A DNA stretch of 11,662 bases, taken from the NCBI GenBank assembly GCA_031282485.1, contig JAITDQ010000019.1, forward strand, positions 1 through 11,662, given 5' to 3'. Positions within the stretch are counted from its first letter, which is position 1; every line of letters starts with the position of its first letter. Shown here piece after piece: positions 1 to 7,260 of this stretch. Position numbers and translations under genes: made by a program. The DNA is from Tannerella sp. Its GTDB lineage: Bacteria > Bacteroidota > Bacteroidia > Bacteroidales > Tannerellaceae. The notes beneath the pieces are model-generated. The model saw only the letters and a program-made list of their open reading frames with translations. It did no database searches and was not told where the DNA came from.

Positions 1-6
1 CCGGAT

Positions 7-56
7 AAAAAGCATGCGGGTTACAGAAGCCGGACAAGCCGGTCTGTAACCCGCAT
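7..56 (-). terminator. Intrinsic terminator of the methylmalonyl-CoA decarboxylase operon
   Basis: A perfect 14-bp inverted repeat (14-27 with 43-56) is extended inward, after a 2-nt bulge, by a CCGG/CCGG stem (30-33 with 39-42) closing a 5-nt loop. Read on the minus strand, the hairpin is followed by GC and then five T residues (complement of 7-11). It lies about 18 bp past the stop codon of the last operon gene, mmdB, as expected for a rho-independent terminator. The A-rich side faces only the minus-strand 3' direction, so it is probably unidirectional. Confidence 0.85.
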
Positions 57-74
57 TATGGAAAATCTTATGGT

Positions 75-1235
75 TTATCCCAGGAACCCGAGTAATATAC
101 CGGCCGCAATAGCCGAACCGATAACGCCGGCGACGTTAGGTCCCATCGCATGCATTAACAGATAGTTTGTCGGGTCGTATTTTAACCCTTCAATCTGGGA
201 GATACGGGCGGAATCCGGTACGGCCGAAACGCCGGCATTCCCGATAAGCGGGTTGATCTTATTCCCTTCTTTGAGAAACAGGTTGAAGAATTTCACAAAT
301 AAAACGCCTGCGCTTGTCGCGATAGCGAATGACAATGCTCCTAATCCGAAGATTTTGATGGAATCGAAAGTAAGGAACTGGGTCGCCTGTGTGGATGCGC
401 CTACCGTTATACCCAGCAGGATTGTTACAATGTCGATCATCGGCCCGCGGGCGGTTTCCGCCAGACGGCGCGTTACGCCGCTTTCCTTTATCAGGTTTCC
501 GAAGAAGAGCATGCCTAACAGAGGTAGACCCGAAGGTACCAGAAAGCATGTAAGTAAAAGCCCGATAATCGGGAAAATGATTTTTTCCGTAGACGATACG
601 GCACGCGGCGGTTTCATCCGGATTACACATTCTTTTTTGGTTGTCAGTAACCGCATGAACGGCGGCTGTATAATCGGCACTAACGCCATATACGAATATG
701 CGGATACCGCAATCGCCCCCATCAGGTTAGGCGCCAGTTTGGAGGACAGGAATATGGCCGTCGGCCCGTCCGCACCGCCAATGATGCCGATTGCGGCCGC
801 CTGACTCGGATCAAATCCCATTTGCAGCGCTATGGTATATGCTCCGAATATGCCAAACTGGGCTGCCGCGCCGATGAGCATCAGCTTCGGATTGGATATT
901 AACGCCGAAAAGTCCGTCATGGCGCCGATACCGAGAAATATGAGCGGCGGATACCACCCCTTTACGACCCCCTGGTAGAGAATGTTTAACACGGAACCTT
1001 CTTCGTATATGCCTATTTGCAATCCGGCGTCCTTGAACGGAATATTGCCGATTAGGATACCGAATCCGATAGGAATAAGAAGCATCGGCTCAAATTCGTA
1101 TCTTATTGCCAGGAATATGAAGACCAGCCCGACAATAATCATAATCAAATGTCCCCATGTGGCATGTGCAAACCCTGTGTATGACAGGAATGTTTCCAAA
1201 TTGTCTCTCAAAAACATCAAAAAACTTTCTTGCAT
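75..1235 (-). CDS. mmdB: Na+-transporting methylmalonyl-CoA decarboxylase, beta subunit
   Basis: This is the integral-membrane carboxybiotin decarboxylase and Na+ pump subunit of the OadB/MmdB/GcdB family. It releases CO2 from carboxybiotin on the carrier subunit and couples this to Na+ export. The 386-residue protein is almost entirely hydrophobic with many membrane segments. Conserved family motifs are visible: GGADGPTAIF around residues 153-162, with D156, and NPLIGNAGVSAVP at 328-340 followed by R344. From memory, D156, N328, G332, S337 and R344 match residues reported as essential in Klebsiella OadB (D203, N373, G377, S382, R389), and the spacing of the last four agrees exactly. Length is somewhat shorter than Klebsiella OadB but normal for the MmdB/GcdB type. 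It is the last gene of the operon, 8 bp after mmdC. Decarboxylase type (methylmalonyl-CoA rather than oxaloacetate or glutaconyl-CoA) is inferred from mmdA and mce alongside. Confidence 0.95.
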   Translation of the reverse strand: MQESFLMFLRDNLETFLSYTGFAHATWGHLIMIIVGLVFIFLAIRYEFEPMLLIPIGFGILIGNIPFKDAGLQIGIYEEGSVLNILYQGVVKGWYPPLIFLGIGAMTDFSALISNPKLMLIGAAAQFGIFGAYTIALQMGFDPSQAAAIGIIGGADGPTAIFLSSKLAPNLMGAIAVSAYSYMALVPIIQPPFMRLLTTKKECVIRMKPPRAVSSTEKIIFPIIGLLLTCFLVPSGLPLLGMLFFGNLIKESGVTRRLAETARGPMIDIVTILLGITVGASTQATQFLTFDSIKIFGLGALSFAIATSAGVLFVKFFNLFLKEGNKINPLIGNAGVSAVPDSARISQIEGLKYDPTNYLLMHAMGPNVAGVIGSAIAAGILLGFLG

Positions 1236-1243
1236 GGCGCGGT

Positions 1244-1663
1244 TTATTTAATGATTACCAATTCGGCTCCTTCCAGAATAGAATCGCCCTTGTTTACTTT
1301 TATTTCAACAATTACGCCTTCCTTATCGGAGGGAATTGTATTTTCCATTTTCATGGCTTCAAGGACAAGCAGTTTCTGGCCTTTTTTAACGGTATCGCCG
1401 ACCTTGCAGTCTATGCTGAGGATAACGCCCGGCAGCGGCGATTTGACGGCGCTGTTTGCGGTGTTGCCGGCCGGACGCGATACGACCGGCGTCGTATGAG
1501 CCTGTACCGGGCGTTTGATTGTTATAACCTGCTTTTTGGCCGGTTTGTCCATTAACACTTTATACGGGGTTCCGTTTACTTCGACTTCGGCGATAGTATC
1601 TTCTACTTTGTTCACGGTTACATTATAGATGCTTCCGTTGATTGTATATTTAAATTGTTTCAT
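1244..1663 (-). CDS. mmdC: Biotin carboxyl carrier (gamma) subunit of methylmalonyl-CoA decarboxylase
   Basis: This is the biotinylated carrier that takes the carboxyl group from the alpha subunit and delivers it to the membrane beta subunit. The C-terminal half (about residues 72-139) is a biotinyl/lipoyl-attachment domain with the signature EAMKMEN at 102-108; K105 is the predicted biotinylated lysine, and the hairpin partner glycines (SPLPG at 75-79) are in place. An N-terminal beta-rich segment (1-40) and a short Pro/Ala/Thr-containing linker (about 41-72) precede it, as in MmdC and GcdC proteins. The linker is much shorter than the long Ala/Pro linkers of some Firmicutes homologues. It lies between mmdD (28 bp upstream) and mmdB (8 bp downstream), so it is cotranscribed with them. 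The name is firm as a biotin carrier; assignment to the methylmalonyl-CoA enzyme rests on the operon. Confidence 0.94.
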   Translation of the reverse strand: MKQFKYTINGSIYNVTVNKVEDTIAEVEVNGTPYKVLMDKPAKKQVITIKRPVQAHTTPVVSRPAGNTANSAVKSPLPGVILSIDCKVGDTVKKGQKLLVLEAMKMENTIPSDKEGVIVEIKVNKGDSILEGAELVIIK

Positions 1664-1691
1664 AATATTTATCGGGAAATTATTATTTCGT

Positions 1692-2585
1692 TTATTTTCT
1701 TGTAAATTCTCTCATGCTGTGGAACTTGGAACTCCAGGGCGAATACCTGCGGGCTACCTTCTGGATTGTGATTACCGTAGATTCAATATCGTGTATATCT
1801 TCGGCTACTTCATACAATGCTGCGGCGATAGCTGCAAAGACGGCGCCGTCTTCCGTATGGCCTTTGGCCGGGATGTTTTCCACACCGGCTTTTTGTGCCC
1901 GGCGGGTGCCCATTTTTATGGCTGTTCTTCCGACATACTTAAAGGAACCGTACAGGAGGATAAGGCCAATGAAAACGACCGCCATTGCGGTTATCGTCAT
2001 ACCAATACCCCATGAGTCATTGATTTGAAAGTTTTCAATCTTTTCGTTTGTATCTAACGTCAGGTTATTGGTGCTGGGGGTCACTTTCGTAAGCTGCGCC
2101 CAGTTATCCCGTCCGTCGATTTTGCGCCCGAAACTGATATCCGGCTTTTGTCCGGCCGGAATGGTTATTTCATCAACCAGCGTTTTCCCGTCGGAATTGT
2201 AGAAAGCAATGTAATTTTCCTTTTCCGGGTTCAGGATAAAGTTGACATGAAACGTGCCGCGGTTTGCAATCCCGTCAGCCCAGAACAAAACATGCTGTCT
2301 CGGAGGTATTTTTGTGAATACATCGCCTTTGGGGATCGGATATTTTTTGGGGTTATTCGGGTCGTTCGTCAGATAACATCCGCCGATGTTGATGGTGCCG
2401 GCGGAGTTGTTAAACAGTTCAATCCAGCCGTTTCGCTTTCCGTAGTCATCGACAAAGTTATCGTTGTTTATGACCAGTACTTCGTTTATGCGCATGGATG
2501 TCACTTGCTGTGCCTGTATTACTGCCGGGAAAAGCATTGCGAACAACAACAGCGTTACTCCTGTTTTATTTCTTATCATATTCAT
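1692..2585 (-). CDS. mmdD: OadG-family delta subunit with an N-terminal lamin-tail domain
   Basis: This is the small membrane-anchor/assembly subunit of the decarboxylase, enlarged by an extracytoplasmic domain. Residues 1-25 are a Sec signal peptide (hydrophobic core TLLLFAMLFPAVIQA, probable cleavage after AQA or nearby). Residues about 29-165 look like a lamin-tail (LTD) beta-sandwich: INEVLVIN, GWIELFNN, GGCYLTND, KYPIPKG, HVLFWADG, VDEITIP and DISFGRK occur in the usual order. A single transmembrane helix at about 193-213 (GIGMTITAMAVVFIGLILLYG) matches OadG, and the 215-297 tail is charged, with a helical AAIAAALYEVAEDIHDIES segment and a conserved-looking YSPWSSK motif. Family knowledge places the OadG C-terminus in the cytoplasm, so the LTD part would be periplasmic. 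Ordinary OadG proteins are about 80-120 residues; this one is 297. A second possible start lies two codons downstream (MNM). It is the third gene of the operon. Confidence 0.86.
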   Translation of the reverse strand: MNMIRNKTGVTLLLFAMLFPAVIQAQQVTSMRINEVLVINNDNFVDDYGKRNGWIELFNNSAGTINIGGCYLTNDPNNPKKYPIPKGDVFTKIPPRQHVLFWADGIANRGTFHVNFILNPEKENYIAFYNSDGKTLVDEITIPAGQKPDISFGRKIDGRDNWAQLTKVTPSTNNLTLDTNEKIENFQINDSWGIGMTITAMAVVFIGLILLYGSFKYVGRTAIKMGTRRAQKAGVENIPAKGHTEDGAVFAAIAAALYEVAEDIHDIESTVITIQKVARRYSPWSSKFHSMREFTRK

Positions 2586-2600
2586 TATTATTTTAAGAGA

Positions 2601-4154
2601 TTATAAAGGAATATTCCCGTGTTTCTTGGCCGGGTTGCTCAGTTTCTTTGTCTGCAGTTGCTGCAAAGCGCGTATTACGCGGAATCGGGTGTTACGCGGT
2701 TCGATAACATCGTCAATGTAACCGTATTTTGCGGCGTTGTACGGATTTGCGAACAGGTTATTGTATTCGTCAATCTTTTCAGCCATAAACGCTGCCGGGT
2801 CTGCGGCTTCGCCAAGTTCTTTGGCATATAGCACTTCCGCTGCGCCGGAGCCTCCCATGACGGCGATTTCGGCCGTCGGCCATGCGTAGTTGATGTCGCC
2901 GCGCAATTGTTTGCAACTCATAACGATGTGTGAGCCGCCATAAGACTTGCGCAGGGTGACGGTTACTTTGGGCACGGTGGCTTCGCCGTATGCGTAAAGC
3001 AGTTTTGCCCCGTGCAGGATTACGCCGTTGTATTCCTGTCCCGTACCCGGAAGGAATCCCGGAACGTCGACAAATGAAACGATCGGTATGTTGAACGCGT
3101 CGCAGAAACGGACGAAACGTGCGCCTTTGCGTGAGGCGTTGCTGTCGAGTACGCCGGCGAGGTATTTCGGCTGGTTGGCGACAATGCCGACCGACTGTCC
3201 GTTGAAACGGGCAAATCCGATGATTATGTTTTTCGCATAATGCGGCTGTATTTCAAAAAAATCATTGTTGTCGACGACCGTTGCAATGACTGTACTCATG
3301 TCGTAAGCCTGGGTTGCGCTGTCCGGTATGATTTCATTCAGATTGTCGTCAAGACGGTCTATGTGGTCGTTACATTCTATGTAGGGCGGTTCTTCGAGGT
3401 TGTTCTGCGGCATGTAGCTCAGCAGCCTGCGTATCATTGCGAGGCCTTCTTCTTCGGTAGGCGCGGTGAGGTGAGTGACGCCTGACTTGGTCGAGTGAAC
3501 GCTTGCTCCGCCGAGTTCTTCCTGCGAAACGTCTTCGCCTGTTACGGTTTTTACTACTTTCGGGCCGGTGAGGAACATATAGGATGTACCTTCCGTCATC
3601 AGTGTGAAATCGGTAAGAGCCGGCGAATATACGGCGCCGCCTGCGCACGGGCCGAAAATGCCCGATATCTGTGGAATTACGCCTGACGCCATGATGTTGC
3701 GCTGGAAAATTTCGGCATAGCCGGCGAGTGCGTTTATGCCTTCCTGAATGCGTGCGCCGCCCGAATCGTTGATACCGATACAGGGCGCTCCCATTTTCAT
3801 GGCCATATCCATAATTTTACATATTTTTAACGACATGGTTTCGGAAAGGGAGCCTCCGAATACGGTAAAGTCCTGTGCAAAGACATATACCAGACGTCCG
3901 TCAATCGTACCGCAGCCGGTAACAACGCCGTCTCCCAGGATTTTTTTACTGTTCTGTCCGAAATTCACACAACGATGTTCCACGAACATATCCATTTCTT
4001 CGAAACTGCCTTCGTCCAAAAGCATGGCTATGCGTTCACGGGCTGTGTATTTTCCTCTCTGATGCTGTTTTTCTATCGCTTTTTCTCCTCCTCCGAGGCG
4101 AGCTTTTTCGCGTAAGGCGATTAACTCTTTTACTTTTTCAAGTTGATTTGCCAT
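2601..4154 (-). CDS. mmdA: Methylmalonyl-CoA decarboxylase alpha subunit (carboxyltransferase)
   Basis: This cytoplasmic carboxyltransferase moves the carboxyl group of (S)-methylmalonyl-CoA to biotin on MmdC, releasing propionyl-CoA. The 517 residues are the normal length for the MmdA/propionyl-CoA carboxylase beta family. Visible family blocks are the N-terminal [10 protein letters not shown] (33-42), [14 protein letters not shown] (74-87), [14 protein letters not shown] (92-105), the acyl-CoA/oxyanion segments GGARIQEG (132-139) and [13 protein letters not shown] (168-180), and in the second half [15 protein letters not shown] and [13 protein letters not shown]. The same fold serves propionyl-CoA carboxylase (PccB), but no biotin carboxylase is present here. 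The flanking beta, biotin and OadG subunits point to the Na+-pumping decarboxylase. It starts 68 bp after the mce stop and ends 15 bp before mmdD. In vivo it probably drains succinate-derived methylmalonyl-CoA to propionate. Confidence 0.94.
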   Translation of the reverse strand: MANQLEKVKELIALREKARLGGGEKAIEKQHQRGKYTARERIAMLLDEGSFEEMDMFVEHRCVNFGQNSKKILGDGVVTGCGTIDGRLVYVFAQDFTVFGGSLSETMSLKICKIMDMAMKMGAPCIGINDSGGARIQEGINALAGYAEIFQRNIMASGVIPQISGIFGPCAGGAVYSPALTDFTLMTEGTSYMFLTGPKVVKTVTGEDVSQEELGGASVHSTKSGVTHLTAPTEEEGLAMIRRLLSYMPQNNLEEPPYIECNDHIDRLDDNLNEIIPDSATQAYDMSTVIATVVDNNDFFEIQPHYAKNIIIGFARFNGQSVGIVANQPKYLAGVLDSNASRKGARFVRFCDAFNIPIVSFVDVPGFLPGTGQEYNGVILHGAKLLYAYGEATVPKVTVTLRKSYGGSHIVMSCKQLRGDINYAWPTAEIAVMGGSGAAEVLYAKELGEAADPAAFMAEKIDEYNNLFANPYNAAKYGYIDDVIEPRNTRFRVIRALQQLQTKKLSNPAKKHGNIPL

Positions 4155-4195
4155 TGTATATTTTTATTTATTGTTAATGTGGTTAGTCTGTTTTC

Positions 4196-4210
4196 TCTAT
4201 CTATCTATCT
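4196..4210. repeat. Short TCTA tetranucleotide tract between mce and mmdA
   Basis: Three copies of TCTA plus TCT (GATA-type on the transcribed minus strand) lie in the 68-bp gap between the mce stop and the mmdA start. No promoter-like TAnnTTTG is seen in the gap, so the tract sits in the untranslated spacer of one transcript. It is short and may be chance. Confidence 0.5.
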
Positions 4211-4222
4211 CCGGTTATTTTG

Positions 4223-4624
4223 TCATTCCATGCAAAACTCCGTTAAGACTCCATGTGTGGATTTGGGATGCAGGAATGCGATTTTCAAGCCTTCGGCGCC
4301 GTTCCGGGGCGCTTTGTCAATGAGTTGTATGCCTTTTGACGCCGCTTCGTCGAGTGCGTTTTGTACGTCGGGAACGGCAAATGCCAGGTGATGAATTCCT
4401 TCCCCGCGTTTTTCAATGAATTTGGCAATCGTGCTGTCTTCGCTTGTCGGCTCAAGCAGTTCGATTTTTGTTTGTCCGATTTTGAAAAATGCAGTTTTAA
4501 CCTTTTGGTCTGCAACTTCTTCAATGCTGTAACACGTAACGCCCAATACCTGTTCGTAGTAAGGCAATTGTTCTTCAATGCTTTTTACGGCAATACCGAG
4601 ATGCTCAATATGTGATATGTCCAT
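4223..4624 (-). CDS. mce: Methylmalonyl-CoA epimerase
   Basis: This enzyme interconverts (R)- and (S)-methylmalonyl-CoA. It links the B12-dependent mutase, which makes the R form from succinyl-CoA, to the decarboxylase encoded just downstream, which uses the S form. The 133-residue protein is a vicinal-oxygen-chelate fold with two beta-alpha-beta-beta-beta modules. Likely metal and catalytic residues are visible: H8 (IEHLGIAV), E55 in KIELLEP at the place of Q65 in the Propionibacterium enzyme (family comparison from memory), H78/H79 in GIHHLAFAV, and E129 in GVLTEF. Length and the [10 protein letters not shown] loop (103-112) are typical. It is the first gene of the minus-strand operon, with a TATCTTTG -7 element 42 bp upstream of its ATG. 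Assignment is strong because family signature and operon context agree. Confidence 0.95.
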   Translation of the reverse strand: MDISHIEHLGIAVKSIEEQLPYYEQVLGVTCYSIEEVADQKVKTAFFKIGQTKIELLEPTSEDSTIAKFIEKRGEGIHHLAFAVPDVQNALDEAASKGIQLIDKAPRNGAEGLKIAFLHPKSTHGVLTEFCME

Positions 4625-4666
4625 ATATTATGTTTTTAAAAAAGTGATTAGTTAAAAATACGGCGG

Positions 4667-4674
4667 CAAAGATA
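4667..4674 (-). promoter_or_regulatory. Candidate Bacteroidota -7 box for the mce-mmd operon
   Basis: On the minus strand this reads TATCTTTG, an exact match to the TAnnTTTG -7 consensus of Bacteroidota primary sigma. Transcription would start near 4660, giving a leader of roughly 35 nt before the mce ATG. A clear TTTG -33 element is not visible at the expected distance, so the call rests on the -7 box and its position. Confidence 0.55.
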
Positions 4675-4694
4675 TGAAAAAAATGTGATAATTC

Positions 4695-4723
4695 TTGTTT
4701 TGGTAATTTTTTTTGTACCTTTG
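4695..4723 (+). promoter_or_regulatory. Candidate Bacteroidota promoter for rplY
   Basis: TACCTTTG at 4716-4723 matches the TAnnTTTG -7 consensus exactly. Upstream is a TTG at 4695-4697 (18 bp spacing) inside a T-rich stretch; a full TTTG at 4699-4702 lies closer than the usual 17-23 bp, so the -33 element is imperfect. The start would fall near 4730, leaving about 75 nt of leader before the L25 ATG. It faces away from the mce promoter, and the two -7 boxes are about 40 bp apart. Confidence 0.6.
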
Positions 4724-4805
4724 CCCCGCTTTTTTAAGCCTGTCGTAGTGTGATGGGGAATTAGGAAGCATAAACTAATTTTGAGTAACACAAATTTTTA
4801 ACAAG

Positions 4806-5465
4806 ATGAAAACATTTAAATTGGAAGGAACGCCAAGGGTAGCCCTCGGCAAGAAGGCATCGAAAGAACTTCGTAAAAAATCTTTAATCCCTGCGATTTT
4901 GTATGGCCGGGAACCGGTCGAATTGCCTTATAAGGGAACGCTTAATCCCGGAGAAAAAGTCGTGGAAACGGGTGATGGCAAAGGTATCGTCGTGACGGAT
5001 TTTACCGTATCGACGGACGGTGTGCGTAAGCTTATTTATTCGCCCGACATATATCTTGTGGAGATAGAAATTAAAGGGAACCGGACGGTGAAAGCCATCC
5101 TGAAGGATTCCCAATATCATCCGGTATCGGATAATATCCTTCACATAGATTTCCTGGAAGTTTTTGACGATAAACCGATTGTTATGGAAGTTCCGGTTTT
5201 CCTGACCGGTCATGCAGAAGGTGTGAAAGCCGGCGGTAAACTGAATCAGTCCATGCGGAAACTGAAAGTTAAAGGCTTGGCTGTGAATATTCCGGAGAAG
5301 CTGGATATCAGTATTGACAGCCTTGAACTGGGAAAAGCGATTAAGGTTGGCGAACTTAAATTTGAAAATATAGAAATTATCAGTCCGAAGAACGCGGTTG
5401 TATGTATCGTTAAGATGACACGTGCGTCACAGAGCGCCGCCGCTGCCGCCGCCACCGGAAAATAA
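4806..5465 (+). CDS. rplY: Large-subunit ribosomal protein bL25 (CTC/TL5 type)
   Basis: This is the ribosomal protein that binds 5S rRNA in the 50S central protuberance. At 219 residues it is the long, two-domain CTC/TL5 form, not the roughly 95-residue E. coli form. The N-terminal 5S-binding domain is at about 1-95 (opening FKLEGTPRVALGKKASKELRKK, with IPAILYGRE following), and the C-terminal beta domain is at about 100-190 (IDFLEVFDDKPIVMEVPV, GVKAGGKLNQSMRKLKVKGL, PEKLDISIDSLELGKAI). The protein ends in an alanine-rich tail (SQSAAAAAATGK), a low-complexity end common in this family. The ATG is preceded by a TACCTTTG promoter, and a hairpin terminator follows the stop, so it is probably mainly monocistronic although pth follows on the same strand. 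The symbol ctc is also used for this form. Confidence 0.95.
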   Translation: MKTFKLEGTPRVALGKKASKELRKKSLIPAILYGREPVELPYKGTLNPGEKVVETGDGKGIVVTDFTVSTDGVRKLIYSPDIYLVEIEIKGNRTVKAILKDSQYHPVSDNILHIDFLEVFDDKPIVMEVPVFLTGHAEGVKAGGKLNQSMRKLKVKGLAVNIPEKLDISIDSLELGKAIKVGELKFENIEIISPKNAVVCIVKMTRASQSAAAAAATGK

Positions 5466-5489
5466 ACGGGATAAGCGCTTCAATACAGG

Positions 5490-5532
5490 AGGAGAGAGGA
5501 TGTTCGGACGGTACATTCTCTCCCTTTTTTTT
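5490..5532 (+). terminator. Intrinsic terminator after rplY
   Basis: GAGAGGATGT (5494-5503) pairs with ACATTCTCTC (5513-5522) as a 10-bp stem with one G-U pair and a 9-nt loop. It is followed by CC and eight T residues (5525-5532). It begins about 25 bp after the rplY stop and separates this gene from pth; read-through could still supply pth. Confidence 0.8.
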
Positions 5533-5592
5533 AAATAATTTTATGTACGCATAAGCGTGCGAACGTAATAATATTATGAACTTTGTTGGATT

Positions 5593-6156
5593 ATGAAATA
5601 TCTGATTGTCGGATTAGGTAATATCGGTCAGGAATATTGGGGGACGCGCCATAATATTGGTTTCAGGGTTGTAAATGAGCTTGTTGACGCGGCCGGTATG
5701 ACTTTCGTGGAAGAACGGTATGGCGCCGTAGCCCGTATGCGCGTTAAGAACGCGGAACTTGTTGTTCTTAAACCGAATACGTATATGAATTTAAGTGGAA
5801 ATGCCGTGCGTTACCGGTTGCAGAAAGAATCTTTGCCGTTACAGCAATTGCTTGTTGTGGTTGACGATTTGTCATTGCCGTTCGGGAGTTTGCGGCTCAA
5901 ACCGAAAGGCAGTCACGGAGGTCATAACGGATTGCGTAATATCGAAGAGGTTTTGGGTACGTCCGAATATGCACGCCTGCGCTTCGGCATAGGGAATGAT
6001 TTTCCCCGCGGCAGACAGCTTGATTATGTGCTGGAAAAATTTTCGGAGGAGGAGTTGAGTAAAATGCCCGAACGGGTAAAGCAGGCTGTCGAAATGATTC
6101 ACGGTTTTTGCCTTTCGGGCATAGAAGTTACGATGAATCTGTTTAATCATAAGTGA
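5593..6156 (+). CDS. pth: Peptidyl-tRNA hydrolase
   Basis: This enzyme cleaves the ester bond of peptidyl-tRNAs that drop off ribosomes, recycling tRNA. The 187 residues match the bacterial Pth family. The active-site set is complete: N10 in VGLGNIG, the catalytic H20 in GTRHNIGF, N66 in [11 protein letters not shown]91 in [11 protein letters not shown], and N112 in GSHGGHNGL; each sits at or within two positions of the E. coli numbering (N10, H20, N68, D93, N114). The ATG start puts the [10 protein letters not shown] strand at the N-terminus as expected. It lies between rplY and an Hsp15-like gene, the latter starting 12 bp after its stop, so these two are very likely cotranscribed. No convincing TAnnTTTG box was found in the 60 bp between the rplY terminator and the ATG. 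Confidence 0.96.
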   Translation: MKYLIVGLGNIGQEYWGTRHNIGFRVVNELVDAAGMTFVEERYGAVARMRVKNAELVVLKPNTYMNLSGNAVRYRLQKESLPLQQLLVVVDDLSLPFGSLRLKPKGSHGGHNGLRNIEEVLGTSEYARLRFGIGNDFPRGRQLDYVLEKFSEEELSKMPERVKQAVEMIHGFCLSGIEVTMNLFNHK

Positions 6157-6168
6157 TTTTTGTTAACG

Positions 6169-6615
6169 ATGAACGAAGTAAGAATTGATAAATGGATGTG
6201 GGCGACACGTATTTTCAAAACACGCACGATAGCTTCCGACGCCTGCAAGAAAAACCGGGTGTCGGTAGGAGGCGTAACTGTGAAGCCTTCGCGAATGATA
6301 AAAGCGGGCGACATTATATCCGTGCGGAAACCGCCCATAACGTTCTCTTTCCGTGTTCTTGACATAACCGAAAAACGCATGGGCGCAAAGCTGGTTCCGC
6401 AGTATCTCGAAAATATTACTTCGCCCGAACAATACGAGATATTGGAGATGAATAAGATTTCCGGTTTTGTTAACCGTGCGAAAGGCTTAGGCCGCCCGAC
6501 CAAAAAAGACCGCCGCGAACTGGAACAGTTTACGGACGTGGAACAGGAGACGCCCGATGTTTTTGATTGGGACGAATCATGGCTTGATGAGCCGGAGGAA
6601 CAGGAAGATGAATGA
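6169..6615 (+). CDS. hslR: S4-domain RNA-binding protein, Hsp15/RqcP-like
   Basis: An S4 RNA-binding domain fills residues about 1-65 (VRIDKWMWATRIFKTRTIA, then SVGGVTVKPSRMIKAGDII), the arrangement of Hsp15 (HslR) and RqcP. These proteins bind 50S subunits carrying peptidyl-tRNA after stalling; in E. coli Hsp15 stabilises the peptidyl-tRNA, and in Firmicutes RqcP assists C-terminal alanine tailing. After the S4 part come a basic segment (NRAKGLGRPTKKDRRE, 102-117) and a strongly acidic tail (118-148, ending EPEEQEDE). The chosen ATG gives 148 residues and begins directly with the S4 motif; a TTG nine bases upstream is in frame but adds nothing recognisable. It lies 12 bp after pth, which fits a role around peptidyl-tRNA. 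The fold is clear; which of Hsp15 or RqcP activity it has is not. Confidence 0.88.
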   Translation: MNEVRIDKWMWATRIFKTRTIASDACKKNRVSVGGVTVKPSRMIKAGDIISVRKPPITFSFRVLDITEKRMGAKLVPQYLENITSPEQYEILEMNKISGFVNRAKGLGRPTKKDRRELEQFTDVEQETPDVFDWDESWLDEPEEQEDE

Positions 6616-6638
6616 CACGCAAGTCTGTTTATGTATAG

Positions 6639-7001
6639 ATGAAAATGATTCTTGTTATATTAGGTACTGTCAGTCTGGTATTGGGCGTTGCAGGCATATT
6701 TGTGCCTTTGCTGCCGACGACGCCATTCCTTTTGCTTTCTGCCGCCGCATATTTCAAAGGCTCTGTGCGATTATATAACCGGTTGCTGAATCAAAAATAT
6801 TTAGGCCAGTATATACGCAATTTCAGGGAAAACCGGGCGATACCCTTACGTGCAAAAATATATGCCGTCGCATTGCTTTTAGGCACAATCGGTTACTGTA
6901 TTATATTCCTTAGTTTGCCGGTCTATGTCCGCGTCATACTCGGAATAATAGCCGCAGGCGTTACGTGGCATATCTTATCATTCAAGACATTGAGGAGGTA
7001 A
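6639..7001 (+). CDS. ybaN: YbaN-family (DUF454) inner-membrane protein
   Basis: This is a small membrane protein of unknown function. The family signature PLLPTTPFLLLSAAAYFKGS (23-42) is nearly exact, followed by the usual amphipathic stretch LLNQKYLGQYIRNFRENRAIPLRAK (49-73). Hydrophobic segments lie at about 4-22, 24-38, 76-92 and 97-113, so a hairpin-pair topology with the basic middle part in the cytoplasm is likely. The 120-residue length is typical. The start is 23 bp after the S4 gene stop; a second ATG two codons in is equally possible. The gene is probably the last of the pth-hslR-ybaN transcript and is followed by a long hairpin. Family membership is clear, but no biochemical function is established and none should be inferred from the neighbours. 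Confidence 0.88.
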   Translation: MKMILVILGTVSLVLGVAGIFVPLLPTTPFLLLSAAAYFKGSVRLYNRLLNQKYLGQYIRNFRENRAIPLRAKIYAVALLLGTIGYCIIFLSLPVYVRVILGIIAAGVTWHILSFKTLRR

Positions 7002-7008
7002 TTTTCAT

Positions 7009-7054
7009 GTATTTGCTCGCATGTACTGTTTATCCGGAACAGGCGAGAAAATAC
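7009..7054 (+). terminator. Long imperfect hairpin after ybaN; possible 3' end structure
   Basis: Nested inverted repeats pair GTATTT (7009-7014) with AAATAC (7049-7054), CTCGC (7016-7020) with GCGAG (7043-7047), and CTGTT (7026-7030) with AACAG (7038-7042). A one-base mismatch separates the first two, a 5-nt left-side bulge separates the last two, and the loop is 7 nt. It begins 8 bp after the ybaN stop. No T-run follows directly; seven T residues appear only at 7073-7079, so it is not a textbook terminator and may instead protect the mRNA 3' end. Confidence 0.5.
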
Positions 7055-7260
7055 TTGAAAATATTAACGACGTTTTTTTGCACATAACAAAGCGTTTCGT
7101 AATATTATATCAGCAATTGGTTTTTTACGGATAACTTTTAGGTTGCGGGTATGCGAGATACTTTTTTTATAATTAATTAATATTATTTGTGTTGTATATG
7201 AAGAAAATATGTCCTTTATTTGCAAATCGATTGATATAAATTTTTGGTTTATCTTACATA

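Noticed and set aside
253..804. 183-codon plus-strand frame opposite mmdB
   Set aside because: Antisense shadow of the strongly conserved mmdB gene with no protein-like features of its own.
2601..4154. Propionyl-CoA carboxylase beta subunit instead of decarboxylase alpha
   Set aside because: The sequence family cannot separate them, but no biotin carboxylase gene is present while the beta, biotin-carrier and OadG subunits are adjacent.
6160..6168. TTG start for the S4-domain gene nine bases upstream
   Set aside because: The ATG at 6169 begins right at the conserved S4 N-terminus; the added residues M-L-T match nothing in the family and would leave almost no gap after pth.
7007..7087. 26-codon frame MYLLACTVYPEQ... 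after ybaN as a gene
   Set aside because: It is short, resembles nothing I recognise, lies over a hairpin, and its AGGAGG comes from the ybaN Leu-Arg-Arg codons. Listed only as a low-interest observation.
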